Below are positions 44,528-53,699 of a stretch of DNA of 64,000 bases, in pieces; within the stretch, counting starts at the first letter, position 1; each line of letters begins with the position of its first letter. The notes under the pieces were generated by a model. That model had not been told where the DNA came from. It did not search any database and was given only the letters and a program-made list of their open reading frames with translations. A program made the translations under genes and the position numbers. The stretch comes from Calidifontibacillus erzurumensis (GTDB lineage Bacteria; Bacillota; Bacilli; Bacillales; Bacillaceae_J): the NCBI RefSeq assembly GCF_013303125.1, contig NZ_JABTTE010000013.1, forward strand, positions 38,270 through 102,269, given 5' to 3'.

Positions 44528-45704
44528 AAATTTGCACCCCCCTGTAACGTGCAATGGCAGCTACGTCTTTATCGCCTCGACCAGACAAACAAATGACTAA
44601 CAATTGGTCCTTGTTCATTGTCGGAGCTAACTTTTTCGCATATGCGACAGCATGTGCGCTTTCAATAGCCGGAATAATACCTTCCATACGGGAAAGATAT
44701 TCGAACGCTTCAACCGCTTCATCATCTGTAACAGGCACATATTCCGCCCTGCCAATATCATGGAGATAAGCATGTTCTGGTCCAATTCCTGGATAATCAA
44801 GCCCTGCTGAAATGGAATAAACCGGTGCGATCTGACCATATTCATCTTGGCAGAAATACGACTTCATGCCATGGAATATTCCAAGCGAACCAACAGCGAT
44901 AGTTGCTGCTGTTTGTGCTGTATCAACACCTTTACCAGCAGCTTCACAGCCAATGAGGCGCACGCTCTCATCTTTGATAAATTCGTAAAATGCACCGATC
45001 GCGTTGCTGCCTCCGCCAACACAAGCAAGCACGGCATCCGGTAGTCTCCCTTCTTCTTCTAGGAGCTGTTGTTTAATTTCCCGGCTGATGACGCTTTGGA
45101 AATCGCGGACAATCGTTGGGAACGGATGCGGCCCCATGACAGACCCTAGCACATAATGAGTGTCGTGAACACGTTTCGTCCATTCCCGCATCGTTTCATT
45201 GACAGCATCTTTCAACGTCTGCGTCCCGCTTGTAACTGCATGAACTTTCGCACCGAGAAGCTCCATCCGGTAGACGTTGAGAGCTTGACGTTCTGTATCT
45301 TCTTTTCCCATGAAAATTTCGCACTCTAAACCTAACAATGCAGCAGCTGTTGCCGTTGCCACCCCATGCTGCCCGGCGCCAGTTTCAGCAATGACGCGGG
45401 TTTTGCCCATTTTTTTGGCAAGCAATACTTGGCCAAGCACATTGTTAATTTTATGAGATCCAGTATGGTTTAAATCTTCACGTTTTAAATAGATTTTTGC
45501 ACCGCCAAGATCTTTTGTCATTTTTTCAGCAAAATAAAGGAGCGACGGACGGCCTGCATATTTCGTTAGCAATCTAGTAAGCTCTTCGTTAAATTCAGGG
45601 TCATTTTTAAAATGATTGTACGCTTCTTCAAGTTCGTGTATGGCATTCATTAAAGTTTCAGGAATATATTGCCCACCGTGGATTCCAAATCTTCCTTTTG
45701 ACAT
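44520..45704 (-). CDS. trpB: Tryptophan synthase beta subunit
   Basis: A 394-residue PLP enzyme joining indole and serine. The Schiff-base Lys is in [18 protein letters not shown] and the gate residues in [21 protein letters not shown]; the phosphate loop [16 protein letters not shown] is intact. AAGGAG ten bases upstream of the ATG fixes the start; a TTG three codons earlier touches that site. It directly follows a Trp T-box leader, with no trpEDCF genes in the window. Confidence 0.96.
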   Translation of the reverse strand: MSKGRFGIHGGQYIPETLMNAIHELEEAYNHFKNDPEFNEELTRLLTKYAGRPSLLYFAEKMTKDLGGAKIYLKREDLNHTGSHKINNVLGQVLLAKKMGKTRVIAETGAGQHGVATATAAALLGLECEIFMGKEDTERQALNVYRMELLGAKVHAVTSGTQTLKDAVNETMREWTKRVHDTHYVLGSVMGPHPFPTIVRDFQSVISREIKQQLLEEEGRLPDAVLACVGGGSNAIGAFYEFIKDESVRLIGCEAAGKGVDTAQTAATIAVGSLGIFHGMKSYFCQDEYGQIAPVYSISAGLDYPGIGPEHAYLHDIGRAEYVPVTDDEAVEAFEYLSRMEGIIPAIESAHAVAYAKKLAPTMNKDQLLVICLSGRGDKDVAAIARYRGVQIYE

Positions 45705-45754
45705 CTTCCTCAATCTCCTTTTATGCTTAACAATTCATTGTAATGATCTTTAAA

Positions 45755-46025
45755 CGAGAAATAAAAAAAGCCTCTATCCCTTCTAAATAAGGGACAAAAG
45801 CTTTTGACTTCTGCGGTACCACCCTAATTGACGATAAAACGCCCACTCTTCATGTATACATTCATATACATCCTACTGATAACGGAAAGGTTCCCGTAAC
45901 CGCCTACTTTCTTCAAAGATTTCAGCGTTCCCTCGCAAGTCCATTCAGAATAATCTTTGTAACTGCCTTGCACCACCCGGCAGCTCTCTATATACAAATC
46001 TTTATTCCTACTACTCTTGCTCATC
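45755..46025 (-). ncRNA. T-box riboswitch with Trp (UGG) specifier upstream of trpBA
   Basis: Minus-strand stem I closes with GCAAG (46020-46016) and CTTGC (45939-45935), with GAA-TGG-A in the specifier loop (TGG at 45943-45941). The conserved AGGGTGGTACCGCAG lies at 45825-45811. The terminator pairs 45801-45789 with 45782-45770 and ends in TTTTTTTATTT. It couples trpBA expression to uncharged tRNA-Trp. Confidence 0.95.
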
Positions 46026-46067
46026 GGTTTGCAAATAATTTTAGAAATATTTTAACACTTAAAACAA

Positions 46068-46580
46068 TTATTGTCCACTTCCGATCTGATGTTTTTTCCA
46101 ATAGTCATAGATCGCTTCTGTAAAAATTTTTTCCAATTGTTGACCTTTTTGTTTTCTTAGCCATTCCGTCTGCACAATGGGCAATTTCAATTTTAACGTA
46201 ATTTTTTCATCAGGCATTTCATATTTTCGAATTTCTTCTAAAGTGATTCCTTCTTCGATATTTGGAAAGGAACAGTCGTTTTCATTGACAATTGGTAAGC
46301 CTTGATATTCACGAACATCATCAATTTCACAAAATAATTGAAGCTGCGGCAAGCCTCCCGATAAGCTTTTTACATGCATATACGAATTGAAAACTCTACC
46401 ATCTTCCAATTCAAATTCGACGATCAAGTTTTCTTCATTGCGATATTTATTCACAGCAACTTCACTAACAATGATATCAAGTTCCAACGTATATCCTGTA
46501 CTAGATTCAAAAATATAGACGGCGCTATTAAAAATGCGTATATCTGCTCCATCTATTTTTACAGCCTTCACCTTTGTCAT
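46068..46580 (-). CDS. Conserved-looking hypothetical protein
   Basis: About 170 residues, soluble, mixed alpha/beta, without signal peptide. It begins MTKVKAVKIDGADIRIFNSAVYIF and contains YTLELDIIVSEVAV and KITLKLKLPIVQTEWLRKQKG. GAAGGGAG precedes the ATG at 46580, which is preferred to an ATG seventeen codons earlier. It stands alone between the trp leader and the hydrolase gene. I do not recognise a family or function. Confidence 0.7.
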   Translation of the reverse strand: MTKVKAVKIDGADIRIFNSAVYIFESSTGYTLELDIIVSEVAVNKYRNEENLIVEFELEDGRVFNSYMHVKSLSGGLPQLQLFCEIDDVREYQGLPIVNENDCSFPNIEEGITLEEIRKYEMPDEKITLKLKLPIVQTEWLRKQKGQQLEKIFTEAIYDYWKKHQIGSGQ

Positions 46581-46700
46581 TATAAACGCTCCCTTCAAGC
46601 ATATTTTGACAAAAAGAAAAAGACGCTGCAAACCTTTTAAGTTGTATTTTTTGTAAAATTTCTAGAAAATTCTTTGGGAATCTAATTAAATCCATTGCAT

Positions 46701-46734
46701 GCGAAAACCTCCATTTGGACTCCCCAAATGAAGG
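46701..46734 (-). terminator. Intrinsic terminator of the hydrolase gene
   Basis: CATTTGG (46712-46718) pairs with CCAAATG (46724-46730) plus flanking pairs. The minus-strand RNA continues GGTTTTCG, a short T-run. Confidence 0.6.
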
Positions 46735-46750
46735 TATCAAAAGCTATCTT

Positions 46751-47704
46751 CTATAAACCTCTTAAAAATTGTAAAACTTTTTCCTCATATTCCTTTTCAT
46801 TTGTTAAATACGATTCAATATGTCCGCCACTTTCTGTAAGCCAAAATTGCACAATATCTTTATTTGGAACCGCCTCATAAATTCGTTGACTGTTCTCATA
46901 AGGAATTGCAGGATCACTTTTACTCGTTATTAATAACAAACGCTTATCTGTTAACTGCTTCACGCTGTCAACAGGACTTACTTTATCAACGTCAATATCT
47001 AACATCACAGGAAGTGTTCCAAGGATAATGTTCGTAAACGGAAAGGACGGCAGTTTAGACCAATACGGTAAATTCGTCTCTAAATACTCTCGCAAGTTCG
47101 CAAAAGGACTATCGGCAATGATGCTTGAAACATCTTTTGATTCAACTCCGGCTAAAATGGCGGCAACACTTCCCATTGACCAGCCAATTAAATGAACTTG
47201 TTCCGCTTGTTTTTGCTCTTTCGTAAACTGGATGGCACTCAAAAGATCATCTTTCTCATAAAGACCTATACTCGTATAATCACCTTCAGACTCTCCGGAA
47301 GCCCGAAAATCAAAGACAAGGACATTAAACCCTTCATTAGCAAGCCTTTTCGCCAACTTTAAAACAGAAATTTGTTCCAACGAACGATTATCACCGTAAC
47401 CATGGGCAAAAACAACAGCATCAGTAGACTCTATAAATTGTTGGTCTTTTTGAGCAGGAATCCACCAGCCTTTTAATAACGTCCCATCATACAAACTATT
47501 AAACTCTACTTCTTCATAAGTTAAACCGTATTGTTCAGGTTTTTGCTCAATTTCATCACGCATCGGTTTTGTTAAACTGAAACCGACAATGATCGAAATG
47601 GCAAAAACGCCTATAAATAAAAACAAAATTGTACCTATTAATATAATGAAAAGCTTTTTTCGCCTTTTTTCCTTTTTTTGTTGTAATACTAAGCTAGTTT
47701 CCAT
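46751..47704 (-). CDS. Membrane-anchored alpha/beta hydrolase
   Basis: A 317-residue protein with an N-terminal transmembrane anchor (LFIILIGTILFLFIGVFAISIIV, about residues 19-41) and an extracytoplasmic alpha/beta hydrolase domain. The oxyanion region VVFAHGYGDNRS, the nucleophile elbow HLIGWSMGSVAA (Ser near 178), the acid in LLITSKSDPAIPYENS and the His in TESGGHIESY complete the triad. The substrate is unknown. The Lys/Arg-rich N-terminus before the anchor predicts an inside-to-outside topology. It is monocistronic. Confidence 0.9.
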   Translation of the reverse strand: METSLVLQQKKEKRRKKLFIILIGTILFLFIGVFAISIIVGFSLTKPMRDEIEQKPEQYGLTYEEVEFNSLYDGTLLKGWWIPAQKDQQFIESTDAVVFAHGYGDNRSLEQISVLKLAKRLANEGFNVLVFDFRASGESEGDYTSIGLYEKDDLLSAIQFTKEQKQAEQVHLIGWSMGSVAAILAGVESKDVSSIIADSPFANLREYLETNLPYWSKLPSFPFTNIILGTLPVMLDIDVDKVSPVDSVKQLTDKRLLLITSKSDPAIPYENSQRIYEAVPNKDIVQFWLTESGGHIESYLTNEKEYEEKVLQFLRGL

Positions 47705-47904
47705 TGAATCAACTCCTTCAAACTAACATATGCAATATATATGATAAATTTCCTATCATGATTAGTCCCTTTTTCATTTAAGAAGATATTATATCATTTT
47801 ACTTTTGGGCGTACTACTGCAAATTAGGGGCAAAAATTGGTGAGAAAAATTGCCAAGGAATTTTTACTGAAGATAGGAGTATACGAAAGATTAATAGGTC
47901 AATC

Positions 47905-47978
47905 AAAGGCTGTTCTGAATGAAAAATTCCTTCCTCTACATATTTATTAGGTTGAAATTCCAACTTTCGAACAGCCTT
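47905..47978. repeat. 10-bp perfect inverted repeat
   Basis: AAGGCTGTTC (47905-47914) and GAACAGCCTT (47969-47978) flank 54 bases in the 330-bp gene-free gap between the hydrolase and BtuF-like genes. No T-run follows, so its role is unclear. Confidence 0.5.
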
Positions 47979-48036
47979 GACTTGACAACTATATTCCGAA
48001 GACTGGGCTTGCACAACTGCCAACCCTTTTATTCAA

Positions 48037-48855
48037 TCATTTTCCAATGAACGGATCTTTCTGTTCATCGAATGGCGGGTAAAGCTGAGGGTGTAATAGA
48101 CTTCCTAATTTTTGCAAACCGACGAGAAGTCTTGGAGACGGCCGGCAAAATAACGGTTCATCTAGTATATATAATTCTTTATCCCGAATTGCTTTTATTT
48201 GATCAGCATGAGGGCGGTTTAAAATAAGGTTTGGATTAATTCTTTCTTTCTGAACACCAACCCAAACAATGCACATTACATCTGGATTTCTTTGAATGAC
48301 TTCTTCCCAATTTGTTTGAATGCTTGCTTCAGGATGATCTTGAAAAATATTAATCCCTCCAGCTAGCGTGCTCATTTCTGTTAACCAATTTGACGCACCC
48401 GGAGTAAAAATCGGTTTCGCCCACCATTCCCAATATATTTTTTTCGGATTTTCTACTTGGTTAGAAAGATCACGATAGGTTTCGAGCAGTTGATAAAATT
48501 TATCCACCCACTCTTTGGCAAACGCTTCACGATTAGTTGCCTTTCCGACAAATAACATACACTCTGCCAATTCTTTTAATGACGTTGGATTCGGCACAAT
48601 AACATAAGGAATATTCCTTTTCTCCAACTCTTTAATATTCCGTTCCATGCCGGGAACAGACAGCGATGCCAATACTAGATCAGGTTTAAGCTCTTCCACT
48701 TGATCCATGTCGATGTTTAAATCCGGACCAAGTTTAGGCAATGTTTTCACTTCTTCAGGCCAATCCGAATAATTGTCAACCGCCATTAAGGAAGAAGTTA
48801 ACCCTAAATATGCTGCTATTTCAGTATTACTTGGACAGATAGAAATAATTTTCAT
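48037..48855 (-). CDS. BtuF-like cobalamin/siderophore-binding fold protein, cytoplasmic
   Basis: A 272-residue class III periplasmic-binding-fold protein: MKIISICPSNTEIAAYLGLTSSLMAVDNYSDWP, then VEELKPDLVLASLSVPGMERN and WEEVIQRNPDVMCIVWVGVQ. Unlike BtuF proper, it has no signal peptide or lipobox, so it should stay in the cytoplasm. No ABC permease or ATPase gene is adjacent. Such orphan cytosolic members exist in many bacteria and their ligand is unknown. A short pyrimidine-rich interval and a weak ribosome binding site precede the start. Confidence 0.82.
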   Translation of the reverse strand: MKIISICPSNTEIAAYLGLTSSLMAVDNYSDWPEEVKTLPKLGPDLNIDMDQVEELKPDLVLASLSVPGMERNIKELEKRNIPYVIVPNPTSLKELAECMLFVGKATNREAFAKEWVDKFYQLLETYRDLSNQVENPKKIYWEWWAKPIFTPGASNWLTEMSTLAGGINIFQDHPEASIQTNWEEVIQRNPDVMCIVWVGVQKERINPNLILNRPHADQIKAIRDKELYILDEPLFCRPSPRLLVGLQKLGSLLHPQLYPPFDEQKDPFIGK

Positions 48856-49116
48856 ATAAATTCCCCTTTGTTTTTTTCAGTTTCAAACGTGACGGCTGTT
48901 AAGAATCTTCCAAAAATTTTAAAAGAACGCCCCTCTCCCTTTATATATTATTTCATATTTATTGTTTTTAGGTTATGTAAAAAGCTCAATATTGAAAATT
49001 GATGAGTCTACCACTATTTTTTTACATATAACCTATAAAAGAATGCCTCTATTCTTCTATTGTTGTATATAAATAGCATAAATGTTCTTATACTAAAAAA
49101 ACCTTTCTAATAAAAA

Positions 49117-49147
49117 GAAAAACCTGCAGAGAATCTTCTCTACAGGT
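49117..49147 (-). terminator. Intrinsic terminator of the dctPQM operon
   Basis: 49122-49132 pairs with 49137-49147 (11 bp with one G-U pair in the minus-strand RNA), followed by TTTTTCTTTTT. The rest of 48856-49209 shows no gene. Confidence 0.8.
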
Positions 49148-49209
49148 GTTTTATAAGAGCATTTGATATTAGATTATAGGCAAGTACAGACTTTTGCCTC
49201 CAGTCTCTA

Positions 49210-50490
49210 TTAACCTTGCCGATTTGGTAACCATAGCGAAAGGTCTGGCCATGCCATAACCAAAACCATATAAATGATCATTACAATGATAAACGGGAAG
49301 GCCCCTTTAAATACTTCACCCAATTTTGATTTAGCAATCCCTGAAATTACGAAGAGATTCAAACCAACCGGTGGCGTAATTTGTGCAATTTCCATGTTTA
49401 TGATCATAACAATCGCAAAATGGATTGGGTTAATTCCTAATGTAATCATAATTGGCAATAACAACGGCAGTGTTATTAGCATAATCGAAGAAGACTCTAG
49501 GAACATTCCCAAAATAAAGAATAGAATCGCTGTTAATACAAAGAATAAAACTATATTTAAAGATTCTATTGCCAACATTTTTTCAGCGAGCATTTGCGGT
49601 ATTTGCTCTTGTGTCATGAACAAAGAGAATGTCATTGCCCCACCAATGATTAACATAATCATTGAAGTGATACCAATACTTTCATTAATAATTTCTTTCC
49701 ATTTTTGAAGGGATCTCTCTTTATATACAAAAATAGAGATAATGACCGCATAAACGGCTGATACAATGGAGGCTTCCGTCGGTGTTGTGGCACCGCTGTA
49801 GATACACCCTAAAATTAATACTGGTAAAAATGCACCTGGGATTGCCATTTTTGAAGCTTTAATTCTTTCAGACATACTCGCTTTCGGTAATTTTCCATAG
49901 CCTTTAATGCGAGCATAAATAATTGAATAGATGATAAGAACTAAAGTTAAGCCTAAACCTGGTATCACCCCTGCTAAAAATAGTGCACCGATCGATTGTT
50001 CTGTAACAACCCCATAAACGATTAATGGGATGCTCGGCGGAATGAGAATTCCTAATGTACCGGCAGATGCCACTAATCCCATTGCATATTTCTTACTGTA
50101 ACCTGCTTCAATCATAGCCGGAACCATAATGGAGCCGATCGCCGCTGCCGTTGCAGGACTAGAACCACTGATTGCTGCAAAAAACATACATGCAAGAATC
50201 GTTACAACTGATAAACCACCAGATACATGGCCAATCCATGACCTTAAGGATTCAATTAAATATTTTGCAATTCCACCTTTAGCAATGATCGTACCTGCTA
50301 AAACGAATCCTGGAATTGCCATCAAAGTGATATGGTTTAAACTAGTAAAGATTTTTTGTGGAATTGTCCATAATGCAAAACTTCCATCAAGATAAAACAT
50401 AAATGTCGTCGCAGCTAACAGTGCAACTGCAATCGGAACCCTTAATAGAAGGAGGATCGCAAAGATACTAAAAAGCAGTATGGTTTCCAT
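49210..50490 (-). CDS. dctM: TRAP transporter large permease (DctM)
   Basis: A 426-residue, roughly 12-helix large membrane subunit of a TRAP transporter. The motifs LAGTIIAKGGIAKYLIESLRSW, ISGSSPATAAAIGSIMVPAMIEAGYSKKYA and IPPSIPLIVYGVVTEQSIGALFLAG are characteristic. GGGGGGACATC precedes the ATG, and the frame overlaps the dctQ end by 23 bp. Sodium-driven uptake of a carboxylate is expected. With tcuAB nearby, tricarballylate or a related tricarboxylate is the likely cargo. Confidence 0.93.
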   Translation of the reverse strand: METILLFSIFAILLLLRVPIAVALLAATTFMFYLDGSFALWTIPQKIFTSLNHITLMAIPGFVLAGTIIAKGGIAKYLIESLRSWIGHVSGGLSVVTILACMFFAAISGSSPATAAAIGSIMVPAMIEAGYSKKYAMGLVASAGTLGILIPPSIPLIVYGVVTEQSIGALFLAGVIPGLGLTLVLIIYSIIYARIKGYGKLPKASMSERIKASKMAIPGAFLPVLILGCIYSGATTPTEASIVSAVYAVIISIFVYKERSLQKWKEIINESIGITSMIMLIIGGAMTFSLFMTQEQIPQMLAEKMLAIESLNIVLFFVLTAILFFILGMFLESSSIMLITLPLLLPIMITLGINPIHFAIVMIINMEIAQITPPVGLNLFVISGIAKSKLGEVFKGAFPFIIVMIIYMVLVMAWPDLSLWLPNRQG

Positions 50491-50980
50491 CTAGATGTCC
50501 CCCCTCTACATTTTGATTTTTTATAACTTTTATTAATCTTTCAATAAAACGGACTAAAAATAACAACCCGGATATCGGCATAATCAAATAATAAATCCAA
50601 TAAGGGATTCTAGTGTCCATCGTCACTTGCCCACTTTGAAAAGAATGGCTTACTAACTCAATGCCAGCAAATACTAAGAATAAACAAAAACCGATTCCAA
50701 CTAGGTTTGCAAAAATATCCACAGCCTTTTTTATTCTCCTTGGAAGCATTGCGTAAAAAATATCAACGCTAATATGATGGTGATCCCTAAGCGCAACTGA
50801 TAAACCAAACAAAATTCCCCATACAACTAGAATACTAGCTGTTTCATTAATCCATGTTGTTGGATCATTGAAAACATATCGCATGATAACTTCATAAAAC
50901 ATTAATCCAAGACCAACGAGAAAAAATAAACTCGAAAAGAAATCCTCAAATAAAGTAAAGATCTTTTTCATAACATTCAA
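50468..50980 (-). CDS. dctQ: TRAP transporter small permease (DctQ)
   Basis: A 170-residue, four-helix DctQ protein. FLVGLGLMFYEVIMRYVFNDPTTWINETASILVVWGILFGLSVALRDHHHISVDIFY is the family core. GGAGG lies 13 bases before the ATG, a wide spacing. It lies between dctP and dctM and overlaps the dctM start. Confidence 0.9.
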   Translation of the reverse strand: MNVMKKIFTLFEDFFSSLFFLVGLGLMFYEVIMRYVFNDPTTWINETASILVVWGILFGLSVALRDHHHISVDIFYAMLPRRIKKAVDIFANLVGIGFCLFLVFAGIELVSHSFQSGQVTMDTRIPYWIYYLIMPISGLLFLVRFIERLIKVIKNQNVEGGHLDGNHTAF

Positions 50981-51083
50981 TGTCTTTGCCTCCTTCTGCT
51001 AATAGTAACTAAGTTGTATCATTGGACAGCCTTACTAAAAATGGAAGAGCGAACTCTTCCTTTTTAGTTCCAGCTTCAAGTTT

Positions 51084-52124
51084 TTATTCTCCGGCTTCAA
51101 TCGCTTTATTAATAATTTCTTGATTCATTTTTGCCGCCCATTTATCAAAAACAGGTTGAACCGCTTTCTTAAATTCTTCTTTTTGCACATCTGTTAATTC
51201 TATGATTTCCATCTTGCCTTCACTTTTTATTTTTTCGAGTGAAGATGTTTCAAGGTTTTCAACTTGTTTTCTTCCTTCTTCAGTAGCTGCTTTCATTGCA
51301 TCTATTAATAATTGTTGCGTTTCTTGATTTAATCCATCCCACCATTTTTTGTTTGTAACAACCACATATTCAGATCTTGTGTGACTAGTAAGTGTTAAAT
51401 ATTTTTGTACTTCCCCATATTTTTGTGTCTCAATATTAACGACACTATTTTCCTGACCATCAATAGTGCCTAATTGGAGAGCTTGATAAGTTTCATTGAA
51501 TGCAATTTTTGTTGATGCTGCCCCCATCGCATCATATATTTCATTGATAATTTGACCGCCATGTGTACGAATTTTTAAACCTTTCAAATCACTTGGCTCA
51601 TCAATTGCTACTTTATTGTTCGTAATGTGTTTAAAACCATTTGGCCAAAATGCAAGACCTTTCATCCCATACTCTTCTAATGTTGAAAGTAGTTGTTGAC
51701 CGCCTTCGCCATCTTCAAAAGCTTGAAGATGTTCTTCATTTTTAAATAAAAATGGCAAGTCGAAAATTTCAAATGTTTCTTCAAATCCACTTAACTTAGC
51801 AGCAGCCGGAATAATCATTTGTACATTGCCTGCTTGTACAGCCTCTATTTCATCATGATCCCCGTACAACTGACCAGATGGGAAAACTTTTACTTCAATT
51901 TTTCCATCACTTGCTTCTTCAACGAGTTCTTTAAATTTAAGGGCTGCCAGTCCTTTTGGTGTGTTATCTGCAGCCACGTGCGATAATTTAATTTCTAATT
52001 CTTGAATTCCAGATTCGCTTCCATTTGATGCTTCTGTAGAAGCTGAATCACTCCCACAGGCCGCAAGCGGAAATATTAGTGATAAAGATAATAGTGACAT
52101 TGTCATTAGCTTTTTAATTTTCAT
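51084..52124 (-). CDS. dctP: TRAP transporter solute-binding lipoprotein (DctP)
   Basis: A 346-residue extracytoplasmic binding protein. The signal ends in a lipobox FPLAACG with lipid Cys at residue 23. The family motifs LSHVAADNTPKGLAALKFKELV, VFPSGQLYGDHDEIEAVQAG, the carboxylate-binding Arg in LKGLKIRTHGGQIINEIYDAMGA, and LQLGTIDGQENS are visible. It is the first gene of dctPQM, divergent from the LysR gene, with an inverted repeat 90 bp upstream. Confidence 0.93.
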   Translation of the reverse strand: MKIKKLMTMSLLSLSLIFPLAACGSDSASTEASNGSESGIQELEIKLSHVAADNTPKGLAALKFKELVEEASDGKIEVKVFPSGQLYGDHDEIEAVQAGNVQMIIPAAAKLSGFEETFEIFDLPFLFKNEEHLQAFEDGEGGQQLLSTLEEYGMKGLAFWPNGFKHITNNKVAIDEPSDLKGLKIRTHGGQIINEIYDAMGAASTKIAFNETYQALQLGTIDGQENSVVNIETQKYGEVQKYLTLTSHTRSEYVVVTNKKWWDGLNQETQQLLIDAMKAATEEGRKQVENLETSSLEKIKSEGKMEIIELTDVQKEEFKKAVQPVFDKWAAKMNQEIINKAIEAGE

Positions 52125-52213
52125 TTGCTGTAACCCCTTTCAATTCTTTTCAAATTCCTTTCAATCAAATATTTTCATCGTACTTGTAATGAACGAATTG
52201 TAAGTACTGTAAA

Positions 52214-52234
52214 ATTCTCTTTCATATAGAGAAT
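52214..52234. promoter_or_regulatory. Palindrome in the dctP/lysR divergent promoter region
   Basis: ATTCTCT-N7-AGAGAAT is a perfect 7-7-7 inverted repeat and contains a T-N11-A core suited to a LysR-type regulator. The rest of 52125-52741 is AT-rich without a gene. Confidence 0.5.
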
Positions 52235-52741
52235 AGTGAGGTCTATTTTTTTTATCTTCCCAGTTTCGCATCCAAAGTTTTGCAATTTAGCACTTTTTAT
52301 AGTTGGAAAATAGTTCTATTGAATAGGATTCAAAATCAAATGCTATAATGTCTTTTACACCGAAATAAGAAATCGAAAAGCAACAGTATAAAATCTACCA
52401 TGTTAGACCCATTCAAACGCTGATCGATAAAGTTGCATTAAACAATAACCAACTCAATAACTTCGACATCTGTCTTGTATGACTCCCCCTTCTCATTTCC
52501 GATGCATAATTGGTCAATGCTATCTAAACTATAGGTTTATGTTAATCAATATTTCGAATTAAATAAAATATCAAAATTTTATCCAGCTCCATAAGAAAAA
52601 CTTATTGAGTTTTAACTTTAACACTTGTTGGGAAACCTAGTTTTATTAGATTGCTAATATTTTAATATAGTATTATAATTTTAAATAAATTAAATTCGGA
52701 ATATTTTATCAACTCCACAAGGTATGAGGAGGCTGCTTTTT

Positions 52742-53605
52742 ATGGATGAAAAAGATTGGAATATATTGCAGACCCTTTATGAAGAACGAAATATTACAAA
52801 AGCTGCCCAACGTTTATATATCTCACAGCCCGCATTATCTTATCGGATTCAAGCTCTTGAAAAAGAATTCAATACAACGATTATTTCTAGAGGTCAAAAA
52901 GGGGTTGAATTTACAATTCAAGGGGAATATCTCGTAAAATATTCTAAAGAAATGCTCATGCAGCTCCGTAAAGCGAAAGAGTATGTTGCAAATCTTGAGA
53001 ATACGATTAAAGGCACGCTTAGACTGGGTGCATCTGGAATGTTTGCCCGCTATGAACTCCCCTTTCTATTAAAAAATTTCCTTTATCGGTATCCAAATGT
53101 CGACATCAATTTAAAAACTGGTTGGAGTTCGGAAATTAATCAAATGTTGCATAGAGAAGAAGTCCATATTGGTATTGTCCGAGGCGACTATAACTGGCAA
53201 GGAAAAAAAGTTTTATTTCGAGAAGAACATATTTGTGTAGCTTCTATAAATCAAATAGATTTCGATGAATTACCATCACTTTCAAGAATTAATTACCAAA
53301 CAGATCCATCATTAAAAAACCAGATTGATAACTGGTGGCAAGAGACCTATAAAGTTCCCCCAAAAATATCTATGGAAGTGGACCGCATCGATACTTGCAA
53401 ACAGATGGTTCTTAATGGTTTAGGGTATGCTATTTTTCCTAGCATTTGTGTAAAAAAAGATGAACCACTTTTTACTGCTCCGATTATGAAAGATGGTAAA
53501 CCTCTAGTTCGAAATACTTGGATCATGTATCGGGAGAACACATTACAATTAGCATATGTTCGTGCATTTATCGATTTTTTACATGAATGTTCGGATCTAA
53601 ATTAA
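52742..53605 (+). CDS. LysR-family regulator of the tricarballylate module
   Basis: About 287 residues. The winged HTH NILQTLYEERNITKAAQRLYISQPALSYRIQALEKEFNTTIISRG is followed by a LysR substrate-binding domain (LRLGASGMFARYELPFLLKNFL and QMVLNGLGYAIFPSICVK). GAGGAGG nine bases upstream fixes the ATG at 52742 rather than an in-frame ATG at 52724. It is divergent from dctPQM and convergent with tcuAB, the position of the TcuR regulator in other tricarballylate loci. Confidence 0.88.
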   Translation: MDEKDWNILQTLYEERNITKAAQRLYISQPALSYRIQALEKEFNTTIISRGQKGVEFTIQGEYLVKYSKEMLMQLRKAKEYVANLENTIKGTLRLGASGMFARYELPFLLKNFLYRYPNVDINLKTGWSSEINQMLHREEVHIGIVRGDYNWQGKKVLFREEHICVASINQIDFDELPSLSRINYQTDPSLKNQIDNWWQETYKVPPKISMEVDRIDTCKQMVLNGLGYAIFPSICVKKDEPLFTAPIMKDGKPLVRNTWIMYRENTLQLAYVRAFIDFLHECSDLN

Positions 53606-53622
53606 TATTTGTCTTATAAAAA

Positions 53623-53655
53623 GAAAAGAAGAAATCATATTGATCTCTTCTTTTC
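53623..53655. terminator. Bidirectional terminator between lysR and tcuB
   Basis: GAAAAGAAGA (53623-53632) and TCTTCTTTTC (53646-53655) form a perfect 10-bp stem between convergent genes. The plus strand lacks a T-run; the minus strand has TTTATAAG. Confidence 0.65.
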
Positions 53656-53699
53656 TATAAGGATATTTTAAACCTTTTGGAGAGGGATAGGGGACTCTT

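Noticed and set aside
45824..46024. A 66-codon frame within the trp leader
   Set aside because: It lies wholly inside the T-box stem I and linker RNA structure, with no ribosome binding site; the conserved RNA explains the sequence.
47814..48023. A 69-codon minus-strand frame downstream of the BtuF-like gene
   Set aside because: It starts with TTG without a usable ribosome binding site and runs through an inverted repeat; no family resemblance.
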